A DNA stretch of 64,000 nt from MPNP01 sp026710155 (GTDB lineage Bacteria; Pseudomonadota; Alphaproteobacteria; Rhodobacterales; Rhodobacteraceae), in assembly GCA_965200885.1 (NCBI GenBank), contig OZ241737.1, forward strand, positions 1,488,001 through 1,552,000, written 5' to 3'. Made by a program: the position numbers and the translations under genes. Under the pieces are notes generated by a model. That model made no database searches. It was not told the DNA's origin and was given only the letters and a program-made list of their open reading frames with translations. Shown piece by piece: positions 1-8,478 of the stretch. Every line of letters begins with the position of its first letter. Position 1 is the first letter of the stretch.

Positions 1-37
1 ATATGTTGTCATTTTGAAGGCCAAGAGTACTTATTCG

Positions 38-124
38 ATGGGAATTAAAGGGCCAGAGATTGAGCGTCTTCTTCTGGAGTAAATGCGATTGAGGGATGTG
101 GACCACATGTATGTGAAGCCAAGC
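38..124 (+). pseudogene. hicA-like toxin remnant
   Basis: The frame opening at ATG 38 reads MGIKGPEIERLLLE, a stop (TAA, 80-82), then in the same frame MRLRDVDHMYVKP. HicA mRNA interferases start with a similar pattern, in which an 'EIIKLLEKDGW' helix is followed by 'GSHHVYVHP'. I therefore read this as a decayed hicA with an in-frame stop and a lost Gly-Ser before the catalytic His. A hicB-like remnant follows directly, in the usual hicAB order, and this is the main support. The match is short and was made by eye. Confidence 0.35.
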
Positions 125-176
125 TGTATAGAGTTGTCGCAGTGCGGGCATTTTCAACAAGAATTGAAGTGGATTC

Positions 177-356
177 ATGGGCAATACGAGGTCATACAAA
201 GGCTATCTGGCAAGTATCGAATATGACCATAAGGACATTATCCTATGCGGGAAACTTGTTTGGCATCTATCTGGCGACTGTACAACTGGTCTTCCCGATT
301 TCTTTCCTGCTGGATTCACACATTTTCCATCAGGTCATATTCAAGCTGATTTTTAA
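177..356 (+). pseudogene. hicB-like antitoxin remnant
   Basis: A 59-codon frame begins MGNTRSYKGYLASIEYD and continues with a Gly-Lys pair about 16 residues on. HicB antitoxins start with the same 'YKGY-x-SVEFD' strand followed by a Gly-Lys-Val hairpin. After the Gly-Lys the similarity stops, and a neighbouring frame offers 'LFGI', the residues expected next in HicB, which suggests a frameshift. Bases 310-342 at its 3' end resemble 30413-30445, so a foreign sequence may have replaced the rest. Inferred to be non-functional. Confidence 0.4.
310..342 (+). repeat. Copy 1 of a degenerate 33-bp dispersed repeat
   Basis: These 33 bases match 30413-30445 at 27 positions, and all six differences are transitions. 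The similarity extends weakly upstream (GGCGACTGT here, GGGGACTGTG there). The copy here is the more AT-rich one. It overlaps the end of the hicB-like remnant. Confidence 0.45.
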
Positions 357-360
357 ATAA

Positions 361-832
361 GTCAAAGAGTGAAATTATTAACTGGACAGGAATTTCACCG
401 CTGGTTCCGATTAATCCAAAAAAATTTCAAGCTTCAGAACATTTCCTGTGATTTTTGAAAGCGCCCACAATTTAATTTAATTATTTTTTGAAATTTCATT
501 TTTTCAAAAAAAAATTCTGAAAGTTATTTTCTCAATTCACAAAAAAATCTCCCTAAATCAATATATAGACAATATATTAAAATATAGCCCATATATAGTT
601 TAAATTAGTGGTATAAAATGGTTTGCATTCCCATAAAAAACCTGCTATATCCATAATACCCTAACCTTTTCTAGTTGAGTGGTTTGTTGTCATGGCAAGT
701 GGCATTGAGGTAGGCGCAGGTGAGTTACGTAGGAAACCGACTTGGGAGGGGTATTAAGGGGGTAGCGGTTAACAAGAATTATAATTCCACGACCGACTAC
801 CCCAAATTTATAACGATTTAGGGATTGTTGAA
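361..832 (+). promoter_or_regulatory. AT-rich leader region of the division and cell wall cluster
   Basis: No gene is visible. Bases 470-660 are very AT-rich with A and T runs. Bases 685-780 are richer in G and contain TGG-centred repeats, among them a cluster around 742-766 (GGGAGGGG and AAGGGGG). MraZ is known to repress its own operon by binding repeated TGGG-type boxes, so this stretch is where such an operator and the cluster promoter should lie. I cannot fix a promoter or exact boxes. Confidence 0.35.
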
Positions 833-1324
833 TTGCTGACAATTTTTCGTGGGGAAAGCACCCATAAAATGGATCAAAAGGGAAGGGTATCCATACCGGC
901 GGATTATCGCCGGATCATTATTGAGGAAAATGCCAAGGTCGGAAAGGAGTTGGATCAAAACACCCTGGTGATTGTTTTTGGTGACAACAGGCAGAGCCAC
1001 CTGGAATGTTATCCATTGACCCTTTCAAGGGAAATTCATGAAAACATCAAATCCAAATTTCCAAGGGGTACCCCCAAGCGGGAATTTCTCGACAACTTTT
1101 TTGAAACCAAATCAATTGCAGTGCAAATTGACCCAAATGGCCGGATGTTATTGCCACAGAATGTTAGAACAAAGGCTGAATTGGGTGCCAATGTATGTTT
1201 TGCGGGCAAAGGCGAGAGTTTCCAGATATGGAATCCAGAGAAATATTCACAAAGGCAAAAGGAACTGGAAGGGATGTTCAGAGACGATGAGGTCATTTCC
1301 AATCCTTTGGTATTGCTTGAATGA
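833..1324 (+). CDS. mraZ: MraZ transcriptional regulator of the division cluster
   Basis: MraZ is an AbrB-like DNA-binding protein that controls the division and cell wall operon it heads. The 163-residue product has the two tandem SpoVT/AbrB-type repeats: 'MDQKGRVSIP' near residues 14-23 and 'IDPNGRMLLP' near 99-108. The length is normal for the family. The start is a TTG at 833. No ATG lies upstream in frame, and the first ATG (codon 13) would cut the first repeat. A GGG about ten bases upstream is the only possible ribosome site, so translation may be weak. rsmH follows after nine bases. Confidence 0.93.
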   Translation: MLTIFRGESTHKMDQKGRVSIPADYRRIIIEENAKVGKELDQNTLVIVFGDNRQSHLECYPLTLSREIHENIKSKFPRGTPKREFLDNFFETKSIAVQIDPNGRMLLPQNVRTKAELGANVCFAGKGESFQIWNPEKYSQRQKELEGMFRDDEVISNPLVLLE

Positions 1325-1333
1325 ACCTGGAAA

Positions 1334-2335
1334 ATGACACAAGACCTGGAAAAATTGGGGAATTCCGGCACTCATGTTCCGGTGCTTCTGGAAGGATTTC
1401 TAAAAGAGGTTTACCCAATTGAAGGAAATTGGCTTGATGGAACCTTTGGTTCAGGAGGTTACTCAAAGGCCTTGATTACTGCGGGGGCCAACAAAGTCAT
1501 AGCCCTGGATTGCGACCCAGAAGCAAGGAAGCACTATTCCAGCCTTCCAAATGAATACTGTGAAAAGATTGTATTTTTGGCAAGCTGGTTTGGTAATTTT
1601 GATCAAAAGAGTGAAATCAAGGCATACTGCCCACTCGACGGTGTCGTATTTGACCTTGGTGTGTCATCCGCACAGTTCGATCAGGATATACGGGGGTTCT
1701 CCTTCAATAAGGATGGACCGCTGGATATGAGAATGTCACAAAAGGGTACAACGGCTGCCGAGCTTATAAACCGGTATTCCGAGTCCCAATTGGCCGATTT
1801 GTTTTATTTTTATGGCGAGGAAAGGGCAGCAAGAAAAATTGCAAGGGGCATTATAAACGAAAGAAAAAACGGGCCAATAACCTCAACGCTTCAGTTGGCA
1901 AATCTCATCAAGCGGTTTGTGCCTGTTTCCGGTAAGGGTAAAATACATCCAGCAACCAAAAGCTTCATGGCGTTGAGATTGGTGGTCAACAGGGAACTGG
2001 AACAATTGGAGGAAGGTTTGCAAGCTGCTGCCAGGGTTTTGAAAGCAGGGGGAATATTGGCAATAGTTACATTTAATTCTCTAGAGGACCGGATTGTAAA
2101 ATACTTTCTTAATCCCATAGAAGAGAGGAATCGCTATTACCCCCTTGAGCATAAGAAACAATTCCCCTTCAAGGTTAAGAATTCCAAGCCGATCAAACCA
2201 TCAGTCATGGAAATCACTAGCAATCCCCGGGCTCGTTCGGCAAAATTGAGAGTGGGAATTCGAAACTGTATTGAGGACGAATTGACCATGCCCGAATTGC
2301 TGCCAAGGCCCAAGAATAAATTTGTTTGGGTATGA
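1334..2335 (+). CDS. rsmH: 16S rRNA m4C1402 methyltransferase RsmH (MraW)
   Basis: RsmH methylates N4 of C1402 in 16S rRNA with S-adenosylmethionine. Conserved blocks are visible: 'HVPVLLEGFL' at the start, the glycine-rich SAM loop 'DGTFGSGGYSKALL-type' near residue 35, 'DLGVSSAQFD' near 105 and 'GPLDMRM' near 125, and the C-terminal 'NPRARSAKLR' signature. The length of 333 residues fits the family. ATG 1334 follows mraZ closely, and the stop overlaps the ftsL start (ATGA), so translation is probably coupled. Confidence 0.95.
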   Translation: MTQDLEKLGNSGTHVPVLLEGFLKEVYPIEGNWLDGTFGSGGYSKALITAGANKVIALDCDPEARKHYSSLPNEYCEKIVFLASWFGNFDQKSEIKAYCPLDGVVFDLGVSSAQFDQDIRGFSFNKDGPLDMRMSQKGTTAAELINRYSESQLADLFYFYGEERAARKIARGIINERKNGPITSTLQLANLIKRFVPVSGKGKIHPATKSFMALRLVVNRELEQLEEGLQAAARVLKAGGILAIVTFNSLEDRIVKYFLNPIEERNRYYPLEHKKQFPFKVKNSKPIKPSVMEITSNPRARSAKLRVGIRNCIEDELTMPELLPRPKNKFVWV

Positions 2336-2643
2336 GCTGGCCGGCTTTTCTTATCTGGTTGTGCCTGACTCTATTGTTGGGATTTGGAACCAATATAGTC
2401 AACCAGCAAACCAATGAAGTAAAACGTGAAGTCGCAAAGCTGATAGAAGTCAAGGAATTGAATGACGAAAAATTACAGATATTGGAGATTCAGTGGGTCC
2501 ATTTGACAAATCCGAAATTTATCAGGGAATTGACCTTGGAAAACTATGATCTGCTAGGGATGGCACCAGGAACCAATTTTAACTATGGTAGTATTGAGGA
2601 ATTACCCTATTATGAAGAGTCACAAAATGATGAAAATCAATAA
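2332..2643 (+). CDS. ftsL: Cell division protein FtsL
   Basis: FtsL is a small bitopic divisome protein that works with FtsB and FtsQ. From ATG 2332, which overlaps the rsmH stop, the product is 103 residues: a short N-terminus, one membrane segment (about residues 3-20), then a heptad-like region with 'LEIQWVHLTNP', which matches the 'L-x-x-EW-x-L-x-P' signature that ends the FtsL coiled coil. A TTG two codons earlier (2326) is possible but the ATGA overlap favours 2332. Position between rsmH and ftsI supports the call, because sequence identity in this family is always low. Confidence 0.85.
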   Translation: MSWPAFLIWLCLTLLLGFGTNIVNQQTNEVKREVAKLIEVKELNDEKLQILEIQWVHLTNPKFIRELTLENYDLLGMAPGTNFNYGSIEELPYYEESQNDENQ

Positions 2644-2724
2644 AAATTCATTTTTGTCGAGCATTTACGATCAACTGATGGACAATTTGTGTTCCGGAAG
2701 ATCAGGGGCAGGTAAGCAGCAATA

Positions 2725-4488
2725 ATGGCATCATGGACAGGTATTAGAAAAAAATATTTTGGAATGGACCCGGTATCAACCAGGCCCATCAGACTGAAGC
2801 TTCTGGTATTCTTGATTCTTTTGGCCTTCGTGGCTGTAGGAATAAGAATAACTTATTTTGCTATTGATCCTGGGCAAAATTCAGTTTCAAGCCCTACCAA
2901 TAATTTGAAGAAGGTCTTCAATCGAGGGGATATTCTTGACAGGAACGGAGTCTTATTGGCCTCGAATTTGCCAGCCTATTCCATCTATGCACACCCGAAG
3001 GAAATAGATAAAGACAAGGTGGATGATTTTCTTGATGCCTTGGAGGCAATCGATCCACCAATCCATTTTGACCGTGACAGGGAAAAACAGAAGTTGCTTT
3101 CCGACAAGAATTTTGCCTGGATCCATAAACGAATTTCCCCTGATCAAAGTCAGAAGGTAAATCAAATCACCATCAAGGGAATCTATACGGGAGAACGAGA
3201 GGTTCGTGTTTATCCCAATGGCAGGTTGGCAGCCCATGTACTCGGCGGGACCAGTTTTGGTGAGGAGCATGTAAACAAGGCTGAAATTATCGGAGTGGCA
3301 GGTGTTGAGAAATATTTCAACAACCTTTTGAACAATAATGATTCAAGTCGGACAGATCTTGAACTTTCGATTGATATAAGAGCCCAGCAAATCCTCACTG
3401 AAATGCTCTGTTTGGGTATTGATGAGTTTAATGCGTTAGGTGGCAGTGCCATCTTGATGAATGTCCATACCGGTGAAATAATTTCTCTGGTTTCCATTCC
3501 CGATTTTGATCCGAATCGAAGGGATGAATTCATTACCACTGATGCCAAGGGCGCCGACGATAACAAGTGCATCAATGATAGCAAGAACTCCAACGATGGC
3601 AAGAAACTTGATCCACTTTTCAATATGGTCACACAAGGGATCTACGAACTTGGATCAACTTTCAAGATTTTTTCAGCTGCAATGGCCCTTGATAAAAACC
3701 ATTACCAGCAGGATTCAATTATCTCAACGCTACCCATTCAGGTCATGGGAAAACAATTCAAGGATTATAGAGATGATAAAGAAATGACGGTGATGGATGC
3801 CCTTGCCCGAAGCAAGAATACAGCGGCCATCAGAATGGCACTTGATGTAGGGAACCAAGCCCAAAGAAAGTTCCTTATGGATTTGGGTTTCGACAAGAAA
3901 AGCGATGTCCAGCTGCATGAATCCTCTTCTCCTTTGGTTCCAAGCGAAAAAAATTGGAACGACTTGACCCTGGCAACCGTTTCCTTTGGGCATGGGATGT
4001 CAATTACGCCCCTTCACCTTGCATCGGCATATGCCATACTAGTTAATGGAGGCTATAAGGTTTATCCAACACTGCTTCGAGCAAATGGCATAGAACAAGG
4101 TGAAAGAGTAATTTCCCCCAACACATCCAAGGATGTTGTATCCTTGTTGCTGAATGTGGTGGAAAACGGGACAGCAAGGGATTCCAGAATCGAGGGTTAC
4201 CTTGTTGGTGGAAAAACCGGAACCTCTGAAAAGGTAGGGGCGGATGGAAAATATCTTGAAGATAGGAACTTTGTAATATTTGCATCAGTATTTTCGGGCG
4301 AGAAACCAAATTATTCCCTTGTCGTGATGCTGGATGAGGCTTCTACCGGAGATGGTTCCGATTACGAACGACAGGCAGGACATACAGTTGTTCCATTGAC
4401 TGGTGAAATAATAGCCAGATTGGGACCGGTTCTGGATGTAGTTCCCGAAAATCAATCACCTGAATCAAACATATTGGCTTCAAAATGA
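2725..4488 (+). CDS. ftsI: Peptidoglycan D,D-transpeptidase FtsI (PBP3)
   Basis: FtsI cross-links septal peptidoglycan. The product has 587 residues, with a cytoplasmic tail and one membrane segment (about residues 25-45), a PBP dimerisation domain, and a transpeptidase domain with all three catalytic motifs: S-T-F-K at about 311 with the nucleophile Ser, S-K-N at about 363, and K-T-G-T near 497. The start at ATG 2725 leaves 81 bases after ftsL; that gap holds a 32-codon frame I do not consider a gene. The acidic, Asn/Asp/Lys-rich insert 'DDNKCINDSKNSND' (about residues 275-290) just before the active Ser is unusual and may be a surface loop. Confidence 0.96.
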   Translation: MASWTGIRKKYFGMDPVSTRPIRLKLLVFLILLAFVAVGIRITYFAIDPGQNSVSSPTNNLKKVFNRGDILDRNGVLLASNLPAYSIYAHPKEIDKDKVDDFLDALEAIDPPIHFDRDREKQKLLSDKNFAWIHKRISPDQSQKVNQITIKGIYTGEREVRVYPNGRLAAHVLGGTSFGEEHVNKAEIIGVAGVEKYFNNLLNNNDSSRTDLELSIDIRAQQILTEMLCLGIDEFNALGGSAILMNVHTGEIISLVSIPDFDPNRRDEFITTDAKGADDNKCINDSKNSNDGKKLDPLFNMVTQGIYELGSTFKIFSAAMALDKNHYQQDSIISTLPIQVMGKQFKDYRDDKEMTVMDALARSKNTAAIRMALDVGNQAQRKFLMDLGFDKKSDVQLHESSSPLVPSEKNWNDLTLATVSFGHGMSITPLHLASAYAILVNGGYKVYPTLLRANGIEQGERVISPNTSKDVVSLLLNVVENGTARDSRIEGYLVGGKTGTSEKVGADGKYLEDRNFVIFASVFSGEKPNYSLVVMLDEASTGDGSDYERQAGHTVVPLTGEIIARLGPVLDVVPENQSPESNILASK

Positions 4489-5987
4489 TGGATACCTCTT
4501 GCGCAAAAAAAGGGAAAATGGAATTCGCCATGGAGAATTTGGGTTTTTCCGGGGAAAGCAATCCTCAAATTAAGGGCTTGGCCGTGGAAAGCGGCAAGGT
4601 CAGGGAAGGTTATCTCTTTGCAGCTTTGGCAGGTACCAATACCCACGGGGCCAATTATATACCGCAGGCTCTTGCAAGAGGTGCATTAGCGGTTCTAACC
4701 GATGCCGAGGGGAAGAAAATAGCCCAATCCAAGGGGATGGAAGGGTTGGACAATTTAATTGTCGATCCTGACCCAAGAAGCAGATTGGCAAGAGTTTCTG
4801 CCAAATTCTTTGGCAATATACCTGAAAACCTCATAGCTGTAACTGGTACCAATGGTAAAACATCGGTTGCTTCCATGTGCCGCCAAATCTGGGAAGCATT
4901 GGGTCATCCGGCTGTCAATATTGGAACGATAGGTATTGAGGGTGCCTATTCGGCGGCTATCAAGCATACCACACCTGATCCAATAACTCTTCATCTTCAC
5001 CTGAGCAAAATAACAGGTGAAAATATTACACATGCCGCCCTCGAAGCTTCATCTCATGGACTCCGGCAAAGGAGATTGGACGGTCTGGAATTCAAGGCTG
5101 CGGCCTTCACCAATCTAACAAGGGAACATCTTGATTATCATTCCTCGATGGAGGATTATTTTGCATCAAAAGCAAGTCTATTTGAACGCAATCTCCATGC
5201 CGATGGATGTGCGATAATTTGCATCGATAGTCATTGGGGCAAGCAACTCCATTCAATTACAGAGAAAAAAAAGACAAGGTCGATAACCGTTGGACAGGGT
5301 CCATCTGATTTGAAACTCATTCAACAAAGGTACATGAAGACTGGTCAGGAGATCTTGTTTGAATGGCAAGGTCGGATCTATGAAACCCATCTCCCTCTTA
5401 TCGGTGAATTCCAAGCGCTAAATGCCCTGACTGCAGCTGGATTGATCATGGGTTCGGGTACCGAACCGGATGAGGTGTTCAAGGTGCTTGAAAAATTGGT
5501 ACCTGTCGCAGGTAGAATGGAGAATGTAGCCGAGAAGGCCAATGGCGGAATCGTCTTTGTTGATTATTCCCATACACCAGATGCCCTGGAATTGGCCTTG
5601 AAGTCGCTGAAACATCACTTCATGGGTAAAATCCGTGTGGTCTTCGGTGCAGGTGGGGACCGGGACGAGGGTAAAAGGATGATGATGGGCGCCGTTGCGA
5701 AAAGCAATGCGGATATGGTTTATGTGACTGACGACAATCCAAGGACAGAAAATCCTGCCTGGATCCGCAAGGAAATATTGAAGGGCTGTCCACGGGCTCT
5801 GGAAATCGGTGACCGGTCCTTGGCGATTATGCAAGCGGTTCATGATTTGGATACAGGTGAAGTTCTTCTCATTGCCGGCAAGGGACATGAACAAATTCAA
5901 ATAGTTGGTACTACAGAGATACCCTTCTCAGATTCAGAACAGGCAAGTATCGCAGCACGCATCAGTGATGGGAAAAATCCGGGATGA
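4485..5987 (+). CDS. murE: UDP-MurNAc-tripeptide synthetase MurE (meso-DAP adding)
   Basis: MurE adds the third amino acid to UDP-MurNAc-dipeptide in the cytoplasm. The product has 500 residues, with the ATP-binding loop 'GTNGKTS' near residue 120, the Mur ligase centre with 'EASSHGL', and the 'DDNPR' motif near 417 that marks enzymes specific for meso-diaminopimelate. ATG 4485 overlaps the ftsI stop; a second ATG at 4488 is possible. murF follows with an ATGA overlap. Confidence 0.96.
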   Translation: MMDTSCAKKGKMEFAMENLGFSGESNPQIKGLAVESGKVREGYLFAALAGTNTHGANYIPQALARGALAVLTDAEGKKIAQSKGMEGLDNLIVDPDPRSRLARVSAKFFGNIPENLIAVTGTNGKTSVASMCRQIWEALGHPAVNIGTIGIEGAYSAAIKHTTPDPITLHLHLSKITGENITHAALEASSHGLRQRRLDGLEFKAAAFTNLTREHLDYHSSMEDYFASKASLFERNLHADGCAIICIDSHWGKQLHSITEKKKTRSITVGQGPSDLKLIQQRYMKTGQEILFEWQGRIYETHLPLIGEFQALNALTAAGLIMGSGTEPDEVFKVLEKLVPVAGRMENVAEKANGGIVFVDYSHTPDALELALKSLKHHFMGKIRVVFGAGGDRDEGKRMMMGAVAKSNADMVYVTDDNPRTENPAWIRKEILKGCPRALEIGDRSLAIMQAVHDLDTGEVLLIAGKGHEQIQIVGTTEIPFSDSEQASIAARISDGKNPG

Positions 5988-7381
5988 TTTGGACTTCGGC
6001 TGAGGCAATTTCGGCAACGGGCGGCAATTCCACTTCAACCTGGGTTGCAGAAGGGATGTCCATAGACTCCAGAACATTAAACAAAGGAGATCTTTTCGTT
6101 GCCCTTTCAGATGTGAGAGATGGGCATGATTTTGTTGAAAAGGCATTTGAAAAAGGTGCTTCAGCTGCGCTCGTATCAAGGATTCCAAAAAATTATGAAG
6201 GTAAGAAACCATTATTGACTGTCAATTCAGTTCAACAGGCACTTGAAGACATGGCCCGTTACCGGCGCAGAGAATCCCGAGCAAGGATAATTGCGGTAAC
6301 TGGATCAGTTGGAAAAACCACCACCAAGGAACTTCTGAGATTTGTGTTGTCAAAACAGGGTAAAACCCATGCTGCTGAAAAAAGTTACAATAATCACTGG
6401 GGGGTCCCCCTGAGTCTGGCCAGAATGCCGAAGGATACACAATTTGGAGTTTTTGAAATAGGCATGAACAATCCTGGCGAAATCATGCCATTGAGCAGGT
6501 TGGTTGAACCGCATGTCGGAATTGTAACATCGGTTGGAACTGCCCACCTTGCCGCTTTTAACGATGTTAATGCCATAGCAAGGGAAAAAGCACAGATATT
6601 CAGGGGACTCGTTGAACGGGGGACGGCAATAATCAATGGCGACCTCGATACAGTTGGAATTCTTGAGGGTGCGGCCAACAGTCTGGGTGCCAAAATCATT
6701 AAATTCGGTTATGGTTCCAAGGTGGATTTCCAACTTAAGGAGATCAGGTTTTTAGCCAGCGGTGGAACCCAGTTCAATTTCCTTGTCGATGGTACCGAGG
6801 TTGTTTCAAAAATTTCGGCAAGAGGAGAACATTTTGCCTTGAATGCCATGGCTGTCTTGGCTGCTGTCAGGGAAATCGGCGGTAATGAGGTCACCGCTTC
6901 ACTGGATTTATCCTCTTGGACACCACAGGATGGCAGGGGAGTCCTGAAGAAAATAAATCTGGACAATCGTGAAGAGGGTTTTTCCTTTGATCTGTTGGAT
7001 GACAGTTACAACGCCAATCCAATGTCTCTGATGGCAGGTTTCAAGGTTGTGGCTACCATGGAAGGTTACAAAAGAAAAGTTGCAATCCTGGGTGATATGC
7101 TTGAATTGGGCCCGGACAGTCCGGAAATTCATTCCAATTTGGCTGGTAATCCGATCTGCAGGTCGGTAACACAATTTCATTGTATTGGACCCTTGATGAA
7201 GAATTTTTATGACAGATTGCCTCAGGAGAAAAGAGGAATCTGGGTGGAAAAGGCGGATGAAATCTCCTCCAGGTTGAAGGAAATAGTCTCAGTGGGGGAT
7301 CTGGTATTTGTCAAAGGATCAAAAGGATCTCGGGCGGCGGATGTCGTCGAGAAGTTAAAACTGCTGCATAAACCTGGATAA
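5984..7381 (+). CDS. murF: UDP-MurNAc-tripeptide:D-Ala-D-Ala ligase MurF
   Basis: MurF completes the cytoplasmic pentapeptide precursor by adding D-alanyl-D-alanine. The 465-residue product shows the N-terminal 'DSRTLNKGDLFVAL' fold common to MurE and MurF, the ATP loop 'GSVGKTTTKE' near residue 105, 'EIGMNNPGEI' near 160 and 'DDSYNANPMS' near 340, the classic MurF block. The ATG overlaps the murE stop by four bases. Confidence 0.95.
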   Translation: MIWTSAEAISATGGNSTSTWVAEGMSIDSRTLNKGDLFVALSDVRDGHDFVEKAFEKGASAALVSRIPKNYEGKKPLLTVNSVQQALEDMARYRRRESRARIIAVTGSVGKTTTKELLRFVLSKQGKTHAAEKSYNNHWGVPLSLARMPKDTQFGVFEIGMNNPGEIMPLSRLVEPHVGIVTSVGTAHLAAFNDVNAIAREKAQIFRGLVERGTAIINGDLDTVGILEGAANSLGAKIIKFGYGSKVDFQLKEIRFLASGGTQFNFLVDGTEVVSKISARGEHFALNAMAVLAAVREIGGNEVTASLDLSSWTPQDGRGVLKKINLDNREEGFSFDLLDDSYNANPMSLMAGFKVVATMEGYKRKVAILGDMLELGPDSPEIHSNLAGNPICRSVTQFHCIGPLMKNFYDRLPQEKRGIWVEKADEISSRLKEIVSVGDLVFVKGSKGSRAADVVEKLKLLHKPG

Positions 7382-7398
7382 AGGAGTTACGGCCAATA

Positions 7399-8478
7399 AT
7401 GTTTGAAATGCTTGCCCAATTGTCTGATGGAGGGGATTTCTTCAATCTCTTCAGGTACATTACATTTCGAGCCAGCGGGGCATTGATAACCTCTCTCCTG
7501 ATCGGATTCCTGCTGGGTCCCTCCATGATCAGATACCTCAGGCGGTTACAACCACATGGTCAACCAATAAGGGAGATCGGTCCCGATCATCAGGCCAAAT
7601 CTGGAACGCCCACAATGGGTGGCATGTTGATCATAGGTGCTTTGGTCATTTCAACCCTGCTTTGGGCCAAATTGGATAATGTTTATGTCTGGATAGCCCT
7701 GCTTGCAACTCTGGCTCTTTCCTTCATTGGCATGATGGACGACTGGTCCAAACTCAGAAAAAACACTCATAAGGGATTATCAGGTAAAAGGAGGCTGGGG
7801 GTTGAATTGATCATTGGTTGTATCGTGGGTTATGTTGCAATCGCTGTCCATCCGGGTGGATTATCCGGCATGCTGGCATTTCCCATTTTCAAGGATTGGC
7901 TGGTGAATCTGGGTATCTTCTTCATACCTTTTGCTGCCTTGGTCATCGTCGGGTCTGCGAATGCCGTCAATCTGACAGACGGGTTGGATGGCTTGGCCAT
8001 AGTACCAATCATGATTGCAGCCGGAACCTTGGGTATTATTTCCTATGCAGTCGGAAGGACTGATTTCACAGAATACCTGGATGTTCATTATGTTCCAGGT
8101 ACTGGAGAACTATTGATATTCACATCAAGCATAATCGGTGCCGGTTTGGGTTTTTTATGGTACAATGCACCGCCAGCAGCTGTATTCATGGGTGATACCG
8201 GGTCTTTGGGATTGGGCGGAGCCGTAGGAACCATTGCCGTATTAACCAAGCATGAGATTGTTTTCGCATTTGTGGGAGGATTATTTGTTATCGAGGCCCT
8301 CAGTGTTATAATTCAGGTTCTCTATTATCGGAAAACCAAGAAAAGAATTTTTGCAATGGCCCCCATTCACCACCATTTTGAAAAGAGGGGTTGGGGTGAA
8401 CCCCAAATCGTTATTCGCTTTTGGATAATAGCCCTTATTCTCGCCCTGATTGGCCTAGCTTCCCTGAAAGTAAGATAG
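7399..8478 (+). CDS. mraY: Phospho-MurNAc-pentapeptide transferase MraY
   Basis: MraY moves phospho-MurNAc-pentapeptide to undecaprenyl phosphate, forming lipid I in the inner membrane. The 359-residue product is strongly hydrophobic with about ten membrane segments. Signatures include 'GTPTMGG' near residue 70, 'DDWSK' near 115, 'NLTDGLDGLA' near 192 with the catalytic Asp, and 'MAPIHHHFE' near 318. GGAG about 15 bases upstream of ATG 7399 is the nearest ribosome site. murD starts directly after the stop. Confidence 0.96.
   Translation: MFEMLAQLSDGGDFFNLFRYITFRASGALITSLLIGFLLGPSMIRYLRRLQPHGQPIREIGPDHQAKSGTPTMGGMLIIGALVISTLLWAKLDNVYVWIALLATLALSFIGMMDDWSKLRKNTHKGLSGKRRLGVELIIGCIVGYVAIAVHPGGLSGMLAFPIFKDWLVNLGIFFIPFAALVIVGSANAVNLTDGLDGLAIVPIMIAAGTLGIISYAVGRTDFTEYLDVHYVPGTGELLIFTSSIIGAGLGFLWYNAPPAAVFMGDTGSLGLGGAVGTIAVLTKHEIVFAFVGGLFVIEALSVIIQVLYYRKTKKRIFAMAPIHHHFEKRGWGEPQIVIRFWIIALILALIGLASLKVR

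Noticed and set aside
1036..1371. Long minus-strand open frame inside mraZ and rsmH
   Set aside because: It is antisense to conserved genes, has no ribosome site and shows no protein-like pattern; it is a shadow of the coding strand.
2624..2722. 32-codon frame between ftsL and ftsI
   Set aside because: It overlaps the ftsL end, has no ribosome site and no conserved pattern; treated as spacer.
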